Position numbers and translations under genes: made by a program
The notes under the pieces: model-generated
The model's input: the letters and a program-made list of their open reading frames with translations, nothing else
Database searches by the model: none
What the model was told of the DNA's origin: nothing
Shown here: positions 1-6,508 of the stretch, in pieces
Numbering within the stretch: the first letter of the stretch is position 1
Layout of the letters: each line of letters opens with the position of its first letter
Assembly (NCBI GenBank): GCA_016287765.1
Contig: JAEEWS010000060.1
Span: 1 to 11,997, forward strand
Reading direction: 5' to 3'
DNA from: Lachnospiraceae bacterium
GTDB taxonomy: Bacteria; Bacillota_A; Clostridia; Lachnospirales; Lachnospiraceae
Length of the DNA: 11,997 nucleotides

Positions 1-665
1 TTCCTGAAGATTATCTGTGTGCTGCCGTCCTCGGTCTTTGATGTAAACACTTCTGCCTTCTCATCAAGAAACAGCATCTTCTTGTAAACGTAGGTACAGC
101 TTGTAAATTCAAATCCGTCCGGAAGAAACTTTTCAGCGATCCTTGCATAGGCTCCGTTATTCATGTGACCGTTGGTGTCGATCTCCGCTTCGGAAACGGT
201 GAAGTGACCCACTCTTTCTTCTTCCCCCTGAGGACGGGCCTTCACAGGCTCGGGAGAAAATTCCGGGCATATCATTGGCTGATAGGCTGCTATGATCTCC
301 TCCGAGATCTTTACCGGGCGAAATTCATTTATATTCATGAGCGCCCAGGTGGAAATGGCTTCCGCAAATCTTTCACCCTTTTCATCGAGCATCTCAAAGC
401 TTCTTAAAGCCACGCAGGCTCTCATGCTGTGGGGGTAGGTCCTTATGGTGATCTCCTCTCCCAGCTTCGGAAATCTTCTAATGTTCATGGTGTAATTGGT
501 AACCACCCAGCCCATGTCTTCATCAGCCAGATAATCTACTCCCACCCTCTTGTCTTCAGAATGAAGTATGGCCACATCCTGAAGATAGTTTATCACCCCT
601 GCGATACTGAGTTTCCCGTGTCTGTCACACTCACTGTATCTCACTCTTCCTTTATATTCGTACAT
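1..665 (-). CDS. Acyl-ACP thioesterase (FatA/FatB-type double hotdog), 3' end cut by window
   Basis: Hydrolyses fatty acyl-ACP to free fatty acid and ACP in the cytoplasm, ending or diverting fatty acid synthesis. Translating the minus strand from the ATG at 663-665 gives 221 residues with no stop before the window edge; the bacterial family is usually about 240-250 residues, so little is missing. The N-terminus (RVRYSECDRHGKLSIAGVINYLQD, residues 8-30, as short blocks) is the typical first hotdog domain of family PF01643. The second hotdog carries DTNGHMNN at residues 163-170, the D-x-N-x-H-x-N-N active-site signature of plant and bacterial acyl-ACP thioesterases. An AGGAG ribosome binding site lies at 678-682, a rather long 12 nt from the start. 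The gene is divergent from a TetR regulator, which may control it. Family is confident; chain-length preference cannot be read from sequence. Confidence 0.88.
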   Translation of the reverse strand, partial: MYEYKGRVRYSECDRHGKLSIAGVINYLQDVAILHSEDKRVGVDYLADEDMGWVVTNYTMNIRRFPKLGEEITIRTYPHSMRACVALRSFEMLDEKGERFAEAISTWALMNINEFRPVKISEEIIAAYQPMICPEFSPEPVKARPQGEEERVGHFTVSEAEIDTNGHMNNGAYARIAEKFLPDGFEFTSCTYVYKKMLFLDEKAEVFTSKTEDGSTQIIFR

Positions 666-733
666 CTGTTTTTTTGTCTCCTTTTTCCGGTGCCGGAGGA
701 AAACTATCCCTCCTGAGCCCATTAACCTGTAAC

Positions 734-742
734 ATTGTATCA
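734..742 (-). promoter_or_regulatory. Possible extended -10 element for the thioesterase gene
   Basis: On the minus strand this reads TGATACAAT, that is TGn followed by TACAAT, an extended -10 type element. No good -35 is present 16-18 nt upstream. It lies about 70 nt before the thioesterase ATG. Weak, motif-only evidence. Confidence 0.3.
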
Positions 743-772
743 CCATTTATCCCTTAAGTTGTTAAATAAATG

Positions 773-801
773 TTGACTTTTGTTATATTACAGTGTAAGA
801 T
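773..801 (+). promoter_or_regulatory. Sigma-A type promoter of the tetR gene
   Basis: A -35 box TTGACT (773-778) and a -10 box TAAGAT (796-801) are separated by exactly 17 nt. Transcription would start near 808, about 70 nt before the tetR ATG and just ahead of the inverted repeat at 816-842. A small dyad (TTACA-g-TGTAA, 788-798) overlaps the -10 box. Confidence 0.6.
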
Positions 802-815
802 TATATCTATATGTT

Positions 816-842
816 TACTGTATTGCAAGAAGCAATACAGTA
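816..842 (+). promoter_or_regulatory. Perfect inverted repeat, likely TetR operator
   Basis: TACTGTATTGC and GCAATACAGTA are perfect 11-bp arms around a 5-nt centre (aagaa). The repeat lies between the predicted tetR transcription start and the tetR ribosome binding site, where a bound repressor would block initiation or early elongation. No U-run follows the second arm, so it is not a terminator. TetR-family proteins usually bind palindromes next to their own genes. The 27-bp span is long for a single dimer, so two dimers or an RNA hairpin role is possible. Binding is inferred. Confidence 0.6.
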
Positions 843-878
843 TATTTTTGACTGATACATTAATCATTGAGGTGAAGC

Positions 879-1505
879 ATGGCTTACGATTATGACAGAA
901 CCCATAGAAACATCCTGGAAAGCGCCAGAAGGCAGTTTACCACAGTGGGCTTCCGGGACGCATCCATCCGCACCATCTGCAAAGAAGCAGGTGTTACCAA
1001 CGGTGCCTTTTATGCACATTTTGAAAGTAAAGAGGATCTCTTCGATAAACTGGTGGATCCCTGCATTAACGGATTTTATTCACTGTACAACGAAGAAAGC
1101 GATGTCTTCCTTTCTCCCGACACTGCACAGGGCATGGCAGAAGTACTAAAATCCACCTTTGCTTCCGTAAATAAACTGATCCATTACATGTATTCCAACA
1201 AGGATGACTTTAATCTGATCCTTGAAGCCGGAACAGGAACCAAGTACGAAAATTTTACCAGAGACCTCATTAATGCCGAAACAGAAGGGACATTGGTCTT
1301 TCTGGAAAAATGCCGTCCCTTCATGACCAGACCGGAAAACTTCTCCAGAAGCATTTCCGAATTCATCAGTTCCTTTACCATCGGAACCGTATTCTCCGGA
1401 TTCTTAAACGGAGACAGCGAAGAGGATACCACCCAAAGAGCTGTCCTCGCAGGCGAATTCTGTATCGCGGGTCTGGCAAAAGTCCTGGGCATCCCCTGGG
1501 AGTGA
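879..1505 (+). CDS. TetR/AcrR-family transcriptional regulator
   Basis: A 208-residue protein of the usual TetR length. The N-terminal DNA-binding domain (about residues 8-58) has the classic pattern: ILESARRQFTTVGF, then IRTICKEAGV, then the recognition helix TNGAFYAHFESKEDL (about 40-54). The rest is a helical ligand-binding domain that does not reveal its inducer. The start is supported by GAGGTGA at 869-875, 3-4 nt before the ATG. It has its own promoter, a candidate operator in its leader and a strong terminator, so it is probably a single-gene autoregulated unit. Being divergent from an acyl-ACP thioesterase suggests control of that gene or a fatty-acid or acyl-CoA type ligand. Class is secure; target and ligand are inference. 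Confidence 0.92.
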   Translation: MAYDYDRTHRNILESARRQFTTVGFRDASIRTICKEAGVTNGAFYAHFESKEDLFDKLVDPCINGFYSLYNEESDVFLSPDTAQGMAEVLKSTFASVNKLIHYMYSNKDDFNLILEAGTGTKYENFTRDLINAETEGTLVFLEKCRPFMTRPENFSRSISEFISSFTIGTVFSGFLNGDSEEDTTQRAVLAGEFCIAGLAKVLGIPWE

Positions 1506-1544
1506 ACAAGTCTTTTTCGTAATGTTTCTCATAATAGTTTTTAA

Positions 1545-1584
1545 GGTGCCGGGGGAGCAACCCCCGGCACCTTCCTTTTTTCTT
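1545..1584 (+). terminator. Strong intrinsic terminator after tetR
   Basis: GGTGCCGGGGG and CCCCCGGCACC form a perfect 11-bp GC-rich stem with a 5-nt loop (agcaa), followed by a U-rich tail (1572-1584). It lies 40 nt past the tetR stop. Its tail overlaps the stop codon of the converging manC gene (TAA on the minus strand, 1583-1585). Read on the minus strand the same stem has no good U-run, so it would serve manC only weakly. Confidence 0.92.
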
Positions 1585-2938
1585 AAATATCCAATTTATA
1601 TTTGTGTTTATCGCTTGCTGAGATCTCTGCCCCCAGCTGTACTTCTATCAACTGAAGACTGACTTTGTCAGCGATCACCGTATGCTTGCTTCCCGCAGGC
1701 ATGGTTATCACATCGCCCACATTAACGCGTCTCTCTATTCCGTCCACAATAGCACGTCCTGTACCGGATATAACAGTCCAGACTTCATCCCTGTAGTCAT
1801 GGGAATGATAGTTCATCCTGTGTCCGGGATTGAGAGTGACCTTAACCGTCATGCTGTTTTCTTCTACATCCAGCACCAGATAAGATCCCCAGCTTTTTTC
1901 CGCAAAACGGATCTCCTGTACGATATCATCCACAAAAGGCTTAATGTAACTGCTCTGTTCTTTATCTGAAACCAGGATGCCCTCGGGAGATGCGGATATC
2001 ACCACATCCTTAAGCCCCATGGCCAGAATGGGAACTCCCAGTTCATTTATCACATGGACATTCTCACACTTGTCATTCATCCTGGCATCACCCACGGATT
2101 CTTCTTCCATGGCTTCTGTCAGTGTGTTCCAGGTTCCGATGTCCTTCCATTCTCCGTTAAAACGAAGCACCGCTATATCCTTTTCGTGTTCCACAACAGC
2201 ATAGTCGAAGCTGATCTTTTTAAGAGTCTCGTACTTCGAGAACAGATCTTCGTAATCCGTAAACTCAATGAGCTCATGAGCTCGCTCCAAGACGTACCCC
2301 AGCTTATAAGCGAAAACTCCGCCGTTCCAAAGGCCGCCTGCATCGATGTACTTCTGAGCTGTAGCCACATCCGGCTTTTCCTTAAAAGCTTCCACCTTAG
2401 CCACATTGTCCTTTGAAACCGGCATTATGTAACCGTACTTCTCGCTGGGATAGGTGGGATCGATCCCCATCAATACCAGCTTCGCCGTATCATTTTGTGC
2501 CAATTCCCAAAGCTTCTTTAACGCCTCGAAGTAGTCATCGTTAACATAAGGATCTACGGGGCAGACCACCACCGCTTCATCAAGCCCTATCTTCTTTACA
2601 TCATGAAGATAGGCTGTGGCAAGTGCAATAGCCGGAAAAGTGTCCCTTCTGAAAGGCTCCACGCTGACTCCCACTTCCATACCCAGCTGGTTATGAATGG
2701 CCGAAACCTGGGATTTGGATGTTGCTATGGTGACTGTAGCATCCTTATCCACATTTTTTATCTGTCGGTAGACCCTCTGAACCATGGATTCGTAGTTGCC
2801 TGTGTATTCTGTTCCCATAGGAACGGAAAGCTTTGGCTTCTTAAAAAACTTTATGAATTGTTTTGACCTTATGTCATTTGACAAAGGCCACAACCTCTTT
2901 CCGGACCCCCCGGAAAGCAAAACGATATTCATGTTCAT
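1583..2938 (-). CDS. manC: Mannose-1-phosphate guanylyltransferase with C-terminal cupin (ManC)
   Basis: Makes GDP-mannose from mannose-1-phosphate and GTP, the substrate of the Gmd encoded two genes upstream in the operon. The 451-residue protein opens with the nucleotidyltransferase signature LLSGGSGKRLWPLS (residues 7-20). It has FKEKPD (185-190), the ManC-type substrate motif, and WNGGVF (204-209). Residues about 343-451 form a cupin of the type II phosphomannose isomerase kind: motif 1 is G-x5-H-x-H-x4-E-x6-G (G372, H378, H380, E385) and motif 2 is GDVITMPAGSKH. The metal ligands are present, so phosphomannose isomerase activity is possible, but it should be tested because the usual Q before the first His is N376. 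The start at 2938 has AAAGGGG 8 nt upstream; a second ATG two codons later (2930-2932) is an alternative. Last gene of gmd-fcl-manC, 13 nt after fcl. Confidence 0.93.
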   Translation of the reverse strand: MNMNIVLLSGGSGKRLWPLSNDIRSKQFIKFFKKPKLSVPMGTEYTGNYESMVQRVYRQIKNVDKDATVTIATSKSQVSAIHNQLGMEVGVSVEPFRRDTFPAIALATAYLHDVKKIGLDEAVVVCPVDPYVNDDYFEALKKLWELAQNDTAKLVLMGIDPTYPSEKYGYIMPVSKDNVAKVEAFKEKPDVATAQKYIDAGGLWNGGVFAYKLGYVLERAHELIEFTDYEDLFSKYETLKKISFDYAVVEHEKDIAVLRFNGEWKDIGTWNTLTEAMEEESVGDARMNDKCENVHVINELGVPILAMGLKDVVISASPEGILVSDKEQSSYIKPFVDDIVQEIRFAEKSWGSYLVLDVEENSMTVKVTLNPGHRMNYHSHDYRDEVWTVISGTGRAIVDGIERRVNVGDVITMPAGSKHTVIADKVSLQLIEVQLGAEISASDKHKYKLDI

Positions 2939-2951
2939 ACCCTTAACCCCT

Positions 2952-3905
2952 TTATCTTTCAGCTCTCATAGGATTTGTGAGAAAATCATTGTAAGCCAGA
3001 CGGATACCGTCCTCCAGCTCTGTCTTGTAAGTCCATCCAAGCTTTGCTGCCTTGCTTACATCCAGAAGCTTTCTGGGTGTTCCGTTGGGCTTTGTCTTAT
3101 CCCATTCGATCTTTCCCGTATAGCCAACCACTTTAGCCACCAGTTCTGTAAGTTCCTTAATAGTAAGCTCTTTTCCTGTTCCCGCATTGACAGTCTCGTT
3201 ACCGCTGTAATTGTTGAGAAGGAAAACGCAGAGATTTGCCAGGTCATCCACATAGAGGAATTCACGTAAAGGACTTCCGTCGCCCCAGCAGGTAACCGAC
3301 TCTTTACCCTCCACCTTTGCCTCATGGAAACGGCGGATAAGTGCCGGAAGCACATGGCTGTGGGTGGGATGATAGTTATCATTGGGTCCGTAAAGATTAG
3401 TAGGCATTACGGAAATATAATCTGTTCCGTACTGACGGTTCAGGAATTCGCAGTATTTAAGTCCGCTGATCTTAGCCAGTGCATAGGCTTCGTTGGTCTT
3501 TTCCAGCTCGCTTGTGAGCAGGCAGGACTCAGGCATGGGCTGAGGCGCCATGCGGGGATAGATGCAGGAAGATCCCAGGAAGAGAAGCTTCTTACAGCCA
3601 TTCTTCCATGCACTGTGAATAACGTTCATTTCCAGGATCATGTTATCGTACATAAAATCCGCAAGAGCCGATTCGTTTGCCACGATACCGCCCACTTTTG
3701 CAGCAGCCAGGACCACTACCTCCGGCTTCTCCTCTTCAAAAAACTTTTCCACATCTTCCTGACGGCAAAGATCCAGCTCCTTGTGAGTGCGTGTGATGAT
3801 GTTCTCATAACCCTGACGGTTCAGCTCGCGAACAATGGCCGAACCCACCATTCCTCTGTGTCCCGCAACGTAAATCTTAGCATTTTTATCTATCATATTT
3901 TTCAC
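2952..3905 (-). CDS. fcl: GDP-L-fucose synthase (GDP-4-keto-6-deoxymannose epimerase/reductase)
   Basis: Converts GDP-4-keto-6-deoxy-D-mannose to GDP-L-fucose with NADPH, the last step of the de novo route. The 317 residues match the usual length. It is a short-chain dehydrogenase/reductase of extended type: the nucleotide-binding GHRGMVG (15-21) is the Fcl/WcaG version of the Rossmann glycine motif, followed by the active-site stretch GSSCIYP (111-117) and catalytic YALAK (141-145). The start at 3905 is a GTG. It is preferred because AGGA lies 4 nt before it, whereas the in-frame ATG at 3894-3896 would be 13 nt away. Seventeen nt separate it from gmd upstream and 13 nt from manC downstream, so the three are co-transcribed. 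Confidence 0.94.
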   Translation of the reverse strand: MKNMIDKNAKIYVAGHRGMVGSAIVRELNRQGYENIITRTHKELDLCRQEDVEKFFEEEKPEVVVLAAAKVGGIVANESALADFMYDNMILEMNVIHSAWKNGCKKLLFLGSSCIYPRMAPQPMPESCLLTSELEKTNEAYALAKISGLKYCEFLNRQYGTDYISVMPTNLYGPNDNYHPTHSHVLPALIRRFHEAKVEGKESVTCWGDGSPLREFLYVDDLANLCVFLLNNYSGNETVNAGTGKELTIKELTELVAKVVGYTGKIEWDKTKPNGTPRKLLDVSKAAKLGWTYKTELEDGIRLAYNDFLTNPMRAER

Positions 3906-3922
3906 ACTTTCCTAAAATTTTT

Positions 3923-5011
3923 TTATTTAACGATACCCTTTTCCAGATATTCCGCAAGATTGGTCTTAATACGCTCTTCCTCGCGCTCCACCGCTACCTT
4001 CTTCATGTCATGCTCTGTCATGAGACGTACCAGTTCCTCGAAGGATGTCTTTGTGGGATTCCATCCCAGTTCCTTCTTAGCCTTGGAGGGATCTCCCCAA
4101 AGGTTTACAACATCTGTGGGACGATAGAAATCAGGGCTGACTTCAACCAGAACCTTGCCTGTAGCCTTGTCGATACCCTTTTCATCCATGCCTTCACCCT
4201 TCCATTCAAGTTCAATACCCGCATGATGGAAAGCGAGGGTGGCAAACTCACGAACGCTGTGCTGTACGCCTGTTGCAATAACAAAATCCTCAGGCTTTTC
4301 GTTCTGAAGGATCAGCCACATGCACTCAACATAGTCCTTAGCGTATCCCCAGTCACGAAGGGAAGAAAGATTTCCCAGATACAGCTTTTCCTGCATGCCC
4401 TGAGCGATCCTTGCCGCAGCAAGTGTGATCTTACGTGTAACGAAGGTCTCTCCTCTTCTCTCGGATTCATGGTTAAAAAGAATACCGGAGCAGCAGAACA
4501 TGTTGTAAGCTTCACGATATTCCTTTGTGATCCAGAAGCCATATTGTTTCGCTACGGCGTAGGGTGAATAAGGATGAAAAGGAGTGGTCTCTCTCTGAGG
4601 CACTTCTTCTACCTTACCGTAAAGTTCGGACGTGGATGCCTGATAGATGCGGCAGGTATCTGCCAGACCGCAGACACGTACAGCCTCAAGCACTCTCAAA
4701 ACACCTGTGGCATCAACATCCGCCGTGAACTCCGGAACATCGAAGCTCACCTGCACATGGCTCTGAGCCGCAAGATTGTAGATCTCATCAGGTCTCACAA
4801 GACCGATGACCTTTACCAGAGACATGGAATCTGCCAGATCTCCGTAATGTAAATGAAAGTGAGGATTTCCTTCAAGATGAACTATACGTTCTCTGAAATC
4901 CACACTGCTCCTTCTGATAATACCATGGACGTCATATCCTTTTTCCAAAAGAAACTCCGATAAATAACTTCCATCCTGACCCGTAACACCTGTTATCAAT
5001 GCTTTTTTCAT
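3923..5011 (-). CDS. gmd: GDP-mannose 4,6-dehydratase
   Basis: Dehydrates GDP-D-mannose to GDP-4-keto-6-deoxy-D-mannose, the committed step toward GDP-L-fucose. The 362-residue protein is an extended short-chain dehydrogenase/reductase: NADP-binding GVTGQDG at 8-14 followed by [18 protein letters not shown] around 127-136, the catalytic pair in YAVAK (Y151, K155), and [17 protein letters not shown] (about 179-195), which is diagnostic for Gmd. The start has a clear ACCTCC complement (AGGAGGT-like, minus strand, 5017-5022) about 5-6 nt upstream. First gene of gmd-fcl-manC, with its own candidate promoter and AraC-type repeats upstream. The GDP-keto product could also feed GDP-rhamnose-type sugars, but the adjoining fcl points to fucose. 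Confidence 0.96.
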   Translation of the reverse strand: MKKALITGVTGQDGSYLSEFLLEKGYDVHGIIRRSSVDFRERIVHLEGNPHFHLHYGDLADSMSLVKVIGLVRPDEIYNLAAQSHVQVSFDVPEFTADVDATGVLRVLEAVRVCGLADTCRIYQASTSELYGKVEEVPQRETTPFHPYSPYAVAKQYGFWITKEYREAYNMFCCSGILFNHESERRGETFVTRKITLAAARIAQGMQEKLYLGNLSSLRDWGYAKDYVECMWLILQNEKPEDFVIATGVQHSVREFATLAFHHAGIELEWKGEGMDEKGIDKATGKVLVEVSPDFYRPTDVVNLWGDPSKAKKELGWNPTKTSFEELVRLMTEHDMKKVAVEREEERIKTNLAEYLEKGIVK

Positions 5012-5030
5012 TGTCTACCTCCAAGACTTT

Positions 5031-5082
5031 TGCGGCAAACAGCCGCATATCTACATTATTTTGCTGCCTTTTACCGCAGCAA
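5031..5082 (-). promoter_or_regulatory. Two hairpins in the gmd leader
   Basis: Two perfect hairpins lie between the predicted gmd transcription start and its ribosome binding site. One has 6-bp arms TGCGGC/GCCGCA (5031-5036 and 5042-5047); the other has 7-bp arms TTGCTGC/GCAGCAA (5061-5067 and 5076-5082). Neither is followed by a U-run on the minus strand, so they are not terminators. They may stabilise or control the mRNA; no known riboswitch is recognised. Confidence 0.4.
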
Positions 5083-5090
5083 CTTTGTGC

Positions 5091-5119
5091 ATTTTACTCC
5101 CATTTACCCAAGATTTGAA
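5091..5119 (-). promoter_or_regulatory. Candidate promoter of gmd-fcl-manC with poor -35
   Basis: On the minus strand a -35 box TTCAAA (5114-5119, 4 of 6 consensus) and a -10 box TAAAAT (5091-5096) are spaced 17 nt. Transcription would begin near 5084, giving a leader of about 70 nt. A weak -35 directly after a pair of direct repeats is the usual design of an activator-dependent promoter. Motif evidence only. Confidence 0.45.
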
Positions 5120-5121
5120 TT

Positions 5122-5152
5122 CAGTATATTGCCAACAATTTACACTATATTG
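5122..5152 (-). promoter_or_regulatory. Two direct repeats 21 bp apart, likely AraC-type binding site
   Basis: On the minus strand CAATATAGTG (5143-5152) and CAATATACTG (5122-5131) match in 9 of 10 positions and start exactly 21 bp apart, two helical turns. AraC-family proteins typically bind direct-repeat half sites on one face of the helix at about this spacing. The downstream copy ends 2 nt before the predicted -35 of gmd, an activator-like position. The neighbouring araC-type gene is the obvious candidate binder. The repeats are seen; binding is inferred. Confidence 0.55.
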
Positions 5153-5169
5153 ACTTTAATGTAAAGCCC

Positions 5170-5196
5170 AAAAAAACACAGTGGATCACCACTGTG
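5170..5196 (-). terminator. Intrinsic terminator overlapping the 3' end of the araC-type gene
   Basis: Minus-strand stem CACAGTGG / CCACTGTG (8 bp, loop tgat) followed at once by seven T. The 5' arm is made of the last codons of the araC-type gene and the loop contains its TGA stop (5186-5188). It separates the vanZ-fkp-fucU-araC unit from gmd-fcl-manC. Confidence 0.88.
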
Positions 5197-6052
5197 CCCT
5201 GTAAGTGGAAGGAGGTACTCCCTCCACTTCTTTAAATACCCTGCTGAAATAGTGAAGCGCTCCCATCCCGCATTCCGCTCCGATCTCTTCCACGCTCTTG
5301 TCCGTGAATCTTAACATCTGCTTTGCATGGGTGATCCTGATGTTAACAAGGTAGGATATCACCGACATTCCAAACTGTTCCTTGAACATCCTGGCAAGAT
5401 AGTACTTGTTTATGTAAAAATCTTTGCTCAGCTGTTCCAGCGATATCTTCTCCATGTAATGCTGTTCCAGATACTCCTTTACTTCAAGTACAGACTGTCT
5501 TTTTACACTTCTTACAGCTGCTGCTTCCGGATGCCAGGACTCGCCCATTAAAAGAGTGCAGAGCCCGTTTAGTTCCTCATTTATCTTCATGTCCCGGATG
5601 TAATCATCTCCCTTTGCCACAACCGCTATCCTGTCCAGTACCTCGATGAACTTGACCTTATCTGAGGGTGTAAAAACAGCCTTCCCGCCTCTCTCCGTGT
5701 ATTTTTCATACACCGCTGCCATGGTGGGTCCGTAAAAGTGGCACCAGCGGATGGTCCAGAGTTCCTCCGAAGTGGTGTGGGAATAGGGTTTCCGACAATC
5801 GATAAAGGCACAGTCCCCCTCTTTCAGTTCATGACTCTCGCCACCGCAGGTCAAAGATCCTTTACCTCTAAGCACCAGGATAAAGAGAAAAGAATTGAGG
5901 AAATCTCTCTTTGATGTATGCTTCTTTAAAGCCCGAAGGGTTCCGATCTCCTGAAGATGCAAAAGTGCAGACTTGGCAAAATCTGATGGCGTGTACAATA
6001 TTCTGTCGGATGAAACCGAAGCTGATGGATTGTTTGCAAAAAATGATTCCAT
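5186..6052 (-). CDS. AraC-family transcriptional regulator, candidate fucose/GDP-fucose regulator
   Basis: A 288-residue regulator. Residues about 20-110 look like the AraC-type sugar-binding cupin (for example LRGKGSLTCGGESHELKEGDCAFID, about 61-85). Residues about 190-288 hold two helix-turn-helix motifs: ISLEQLSKDFYINKYYLARMFK (203-224) and the region from SVEEIGAECGM to YFSRVFKEVEGVPPSTYR, the standard AraC C-terminal signature. The ATG has AAGGGG 4 nt upstream and lies 16 nt after fucU, so it is the last gene of the salvage operon. It sits immediately before the gmd promoter, where two direct repeats 21 bp apart offer a binding site. This suggests it senses fucose or a related sugar and controls de novo synthesis; effector and direction of control are unknown. 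Confidence 0.92.
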   Translation of the reverse strand: MESFFANNPSASVSSDRILYTPSDFAKSALLHLQEIGTLRALKKHTSKRDFLNSFLFILVLRGKGSLTCGGESHELKEGDCAFIDCRKPYSHTTSEELWTIRWCHFYGPTMAAVYEKYTERGGKAVFTPSDKVKFIEVLDRIAVVAKGDDYIRDMKINEELNGLCTLLMGESWHPEAAAVRSVKRQSVLEVKEYLEQHYMEKISLEQLSKDFYINKYYLARMFKEQFGMSVISYLVNIRITHAKQMLRFTDKSVEEIGAECGMGALHYFSRVFKEVEGVPPSTYRAQW

Positions 6053-6068
6053 GATACCCCTTACAAAA

Positions 6069-6485
6069 CTATAAAACCACGCCTTTTACCAAGATCAGAT
6101 TCCCGTATTGCCTTTCTTCACCTGTCTGTATCACACAATAGGCCTTCTTGGCTCTCTCGTAAAAATCAAATCTTTCTATCTTATCTATCTTCCCGCACAG
6201 CTTTTCGTAATCGGCCCAGATCACGGGAACAGCCATTCCCTTTTTCTTGTCGCTGTCCGTCAAGTCCATGATAAAAGCAGGATCTGAATAGGTGTCAAGA
6301 GGAAGAACAGAAAGCACCGCTTCCGCAGCCCTAACCCCATCTATCCCCGGCATTCTGATCAGCCGCTTTGCCACCGCTTCCGCAGGGAAATTGGCATCAG
6401 CTATCACCAGCTCATCTCCGTGTCCCATATCGCATAAGATCTTCAGCATGTCTCCCGTAAGCAGTTTATCTATACCTTTAAGCAT
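6069..6485 (-). CDS. fucU: L-fucose mutarotase (RbsD/FucU family)
   Basis: Interconverts the alpha and beta anomers of L-fucose. From the chosen start it is 138 residues, close to the usual 140. Diagnostic segments are GHGDELVIADANFP (21-34, with the conserved His22), RFDFYERAKKAY (105-116) and ERQYGNLILVKGVV (124-137). An ATG four codons upstream (6495-6497) would give 142 residues, but has no ribosome binding site; the ATG at 6483-6485 has GGAGG five nt upstream and matches the family N-terminus (MLKGI). It lies between fkp (23 nt upstream) and araC (16 nt downstream). In E. coli FucU serves fucose catabolism; here no catabolic genes are present, so it most likely supplies beta-L-fucose to the Fkp kinase. 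An RbsD-type ribose role is unlikely in this context. Confidence 0.9.
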   Translation of the reverse strand: MLKGIDKLLTGDMLKILCDMGHGDELVIADANFPAEAVAKRLIRMPGIDGVRAAEAVLSVLPLDTYSDPAFIMDLTDSDKKKGMAVPVIWADYEKLCGKIDKIERFDFYERAKKAYCVIQTGEERQYGNLILVKGVVL

Positions 6486-6508
6486 ACCTTCCTCCATTAT
6501 CTGTTATC

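Noticed and set aside
165..716. Plus-strand ORFs of 80 and 95 codons
   Set aside because: They are shadows of the minus-strand acyl-ACP thioesterase, which has clear family motifs through this region.
1545..1571. Use of the tetR terminator stem as an equally strong terminator for manC
   Set aside because: On the minus strand the stem is followed by TTAAAAAC, lacking a U-run, so only weak bidirectional action is plausible.
3324..4567. Long plus-strand ORFs of 267 and 185 codons across fcl and gmd
   Set aside because: Antisense shadows of two highly conserved enzymes, without ribosome binding sites or recognisable protein features.
6486..6497. Four-codon longer N-terminus of FucU starting at 6497
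   Set aside because: No ribosome binding site precedes that ATG; the ATG at 6483-6485 has GGAGG five nt upstream and fits the family N-terminus.
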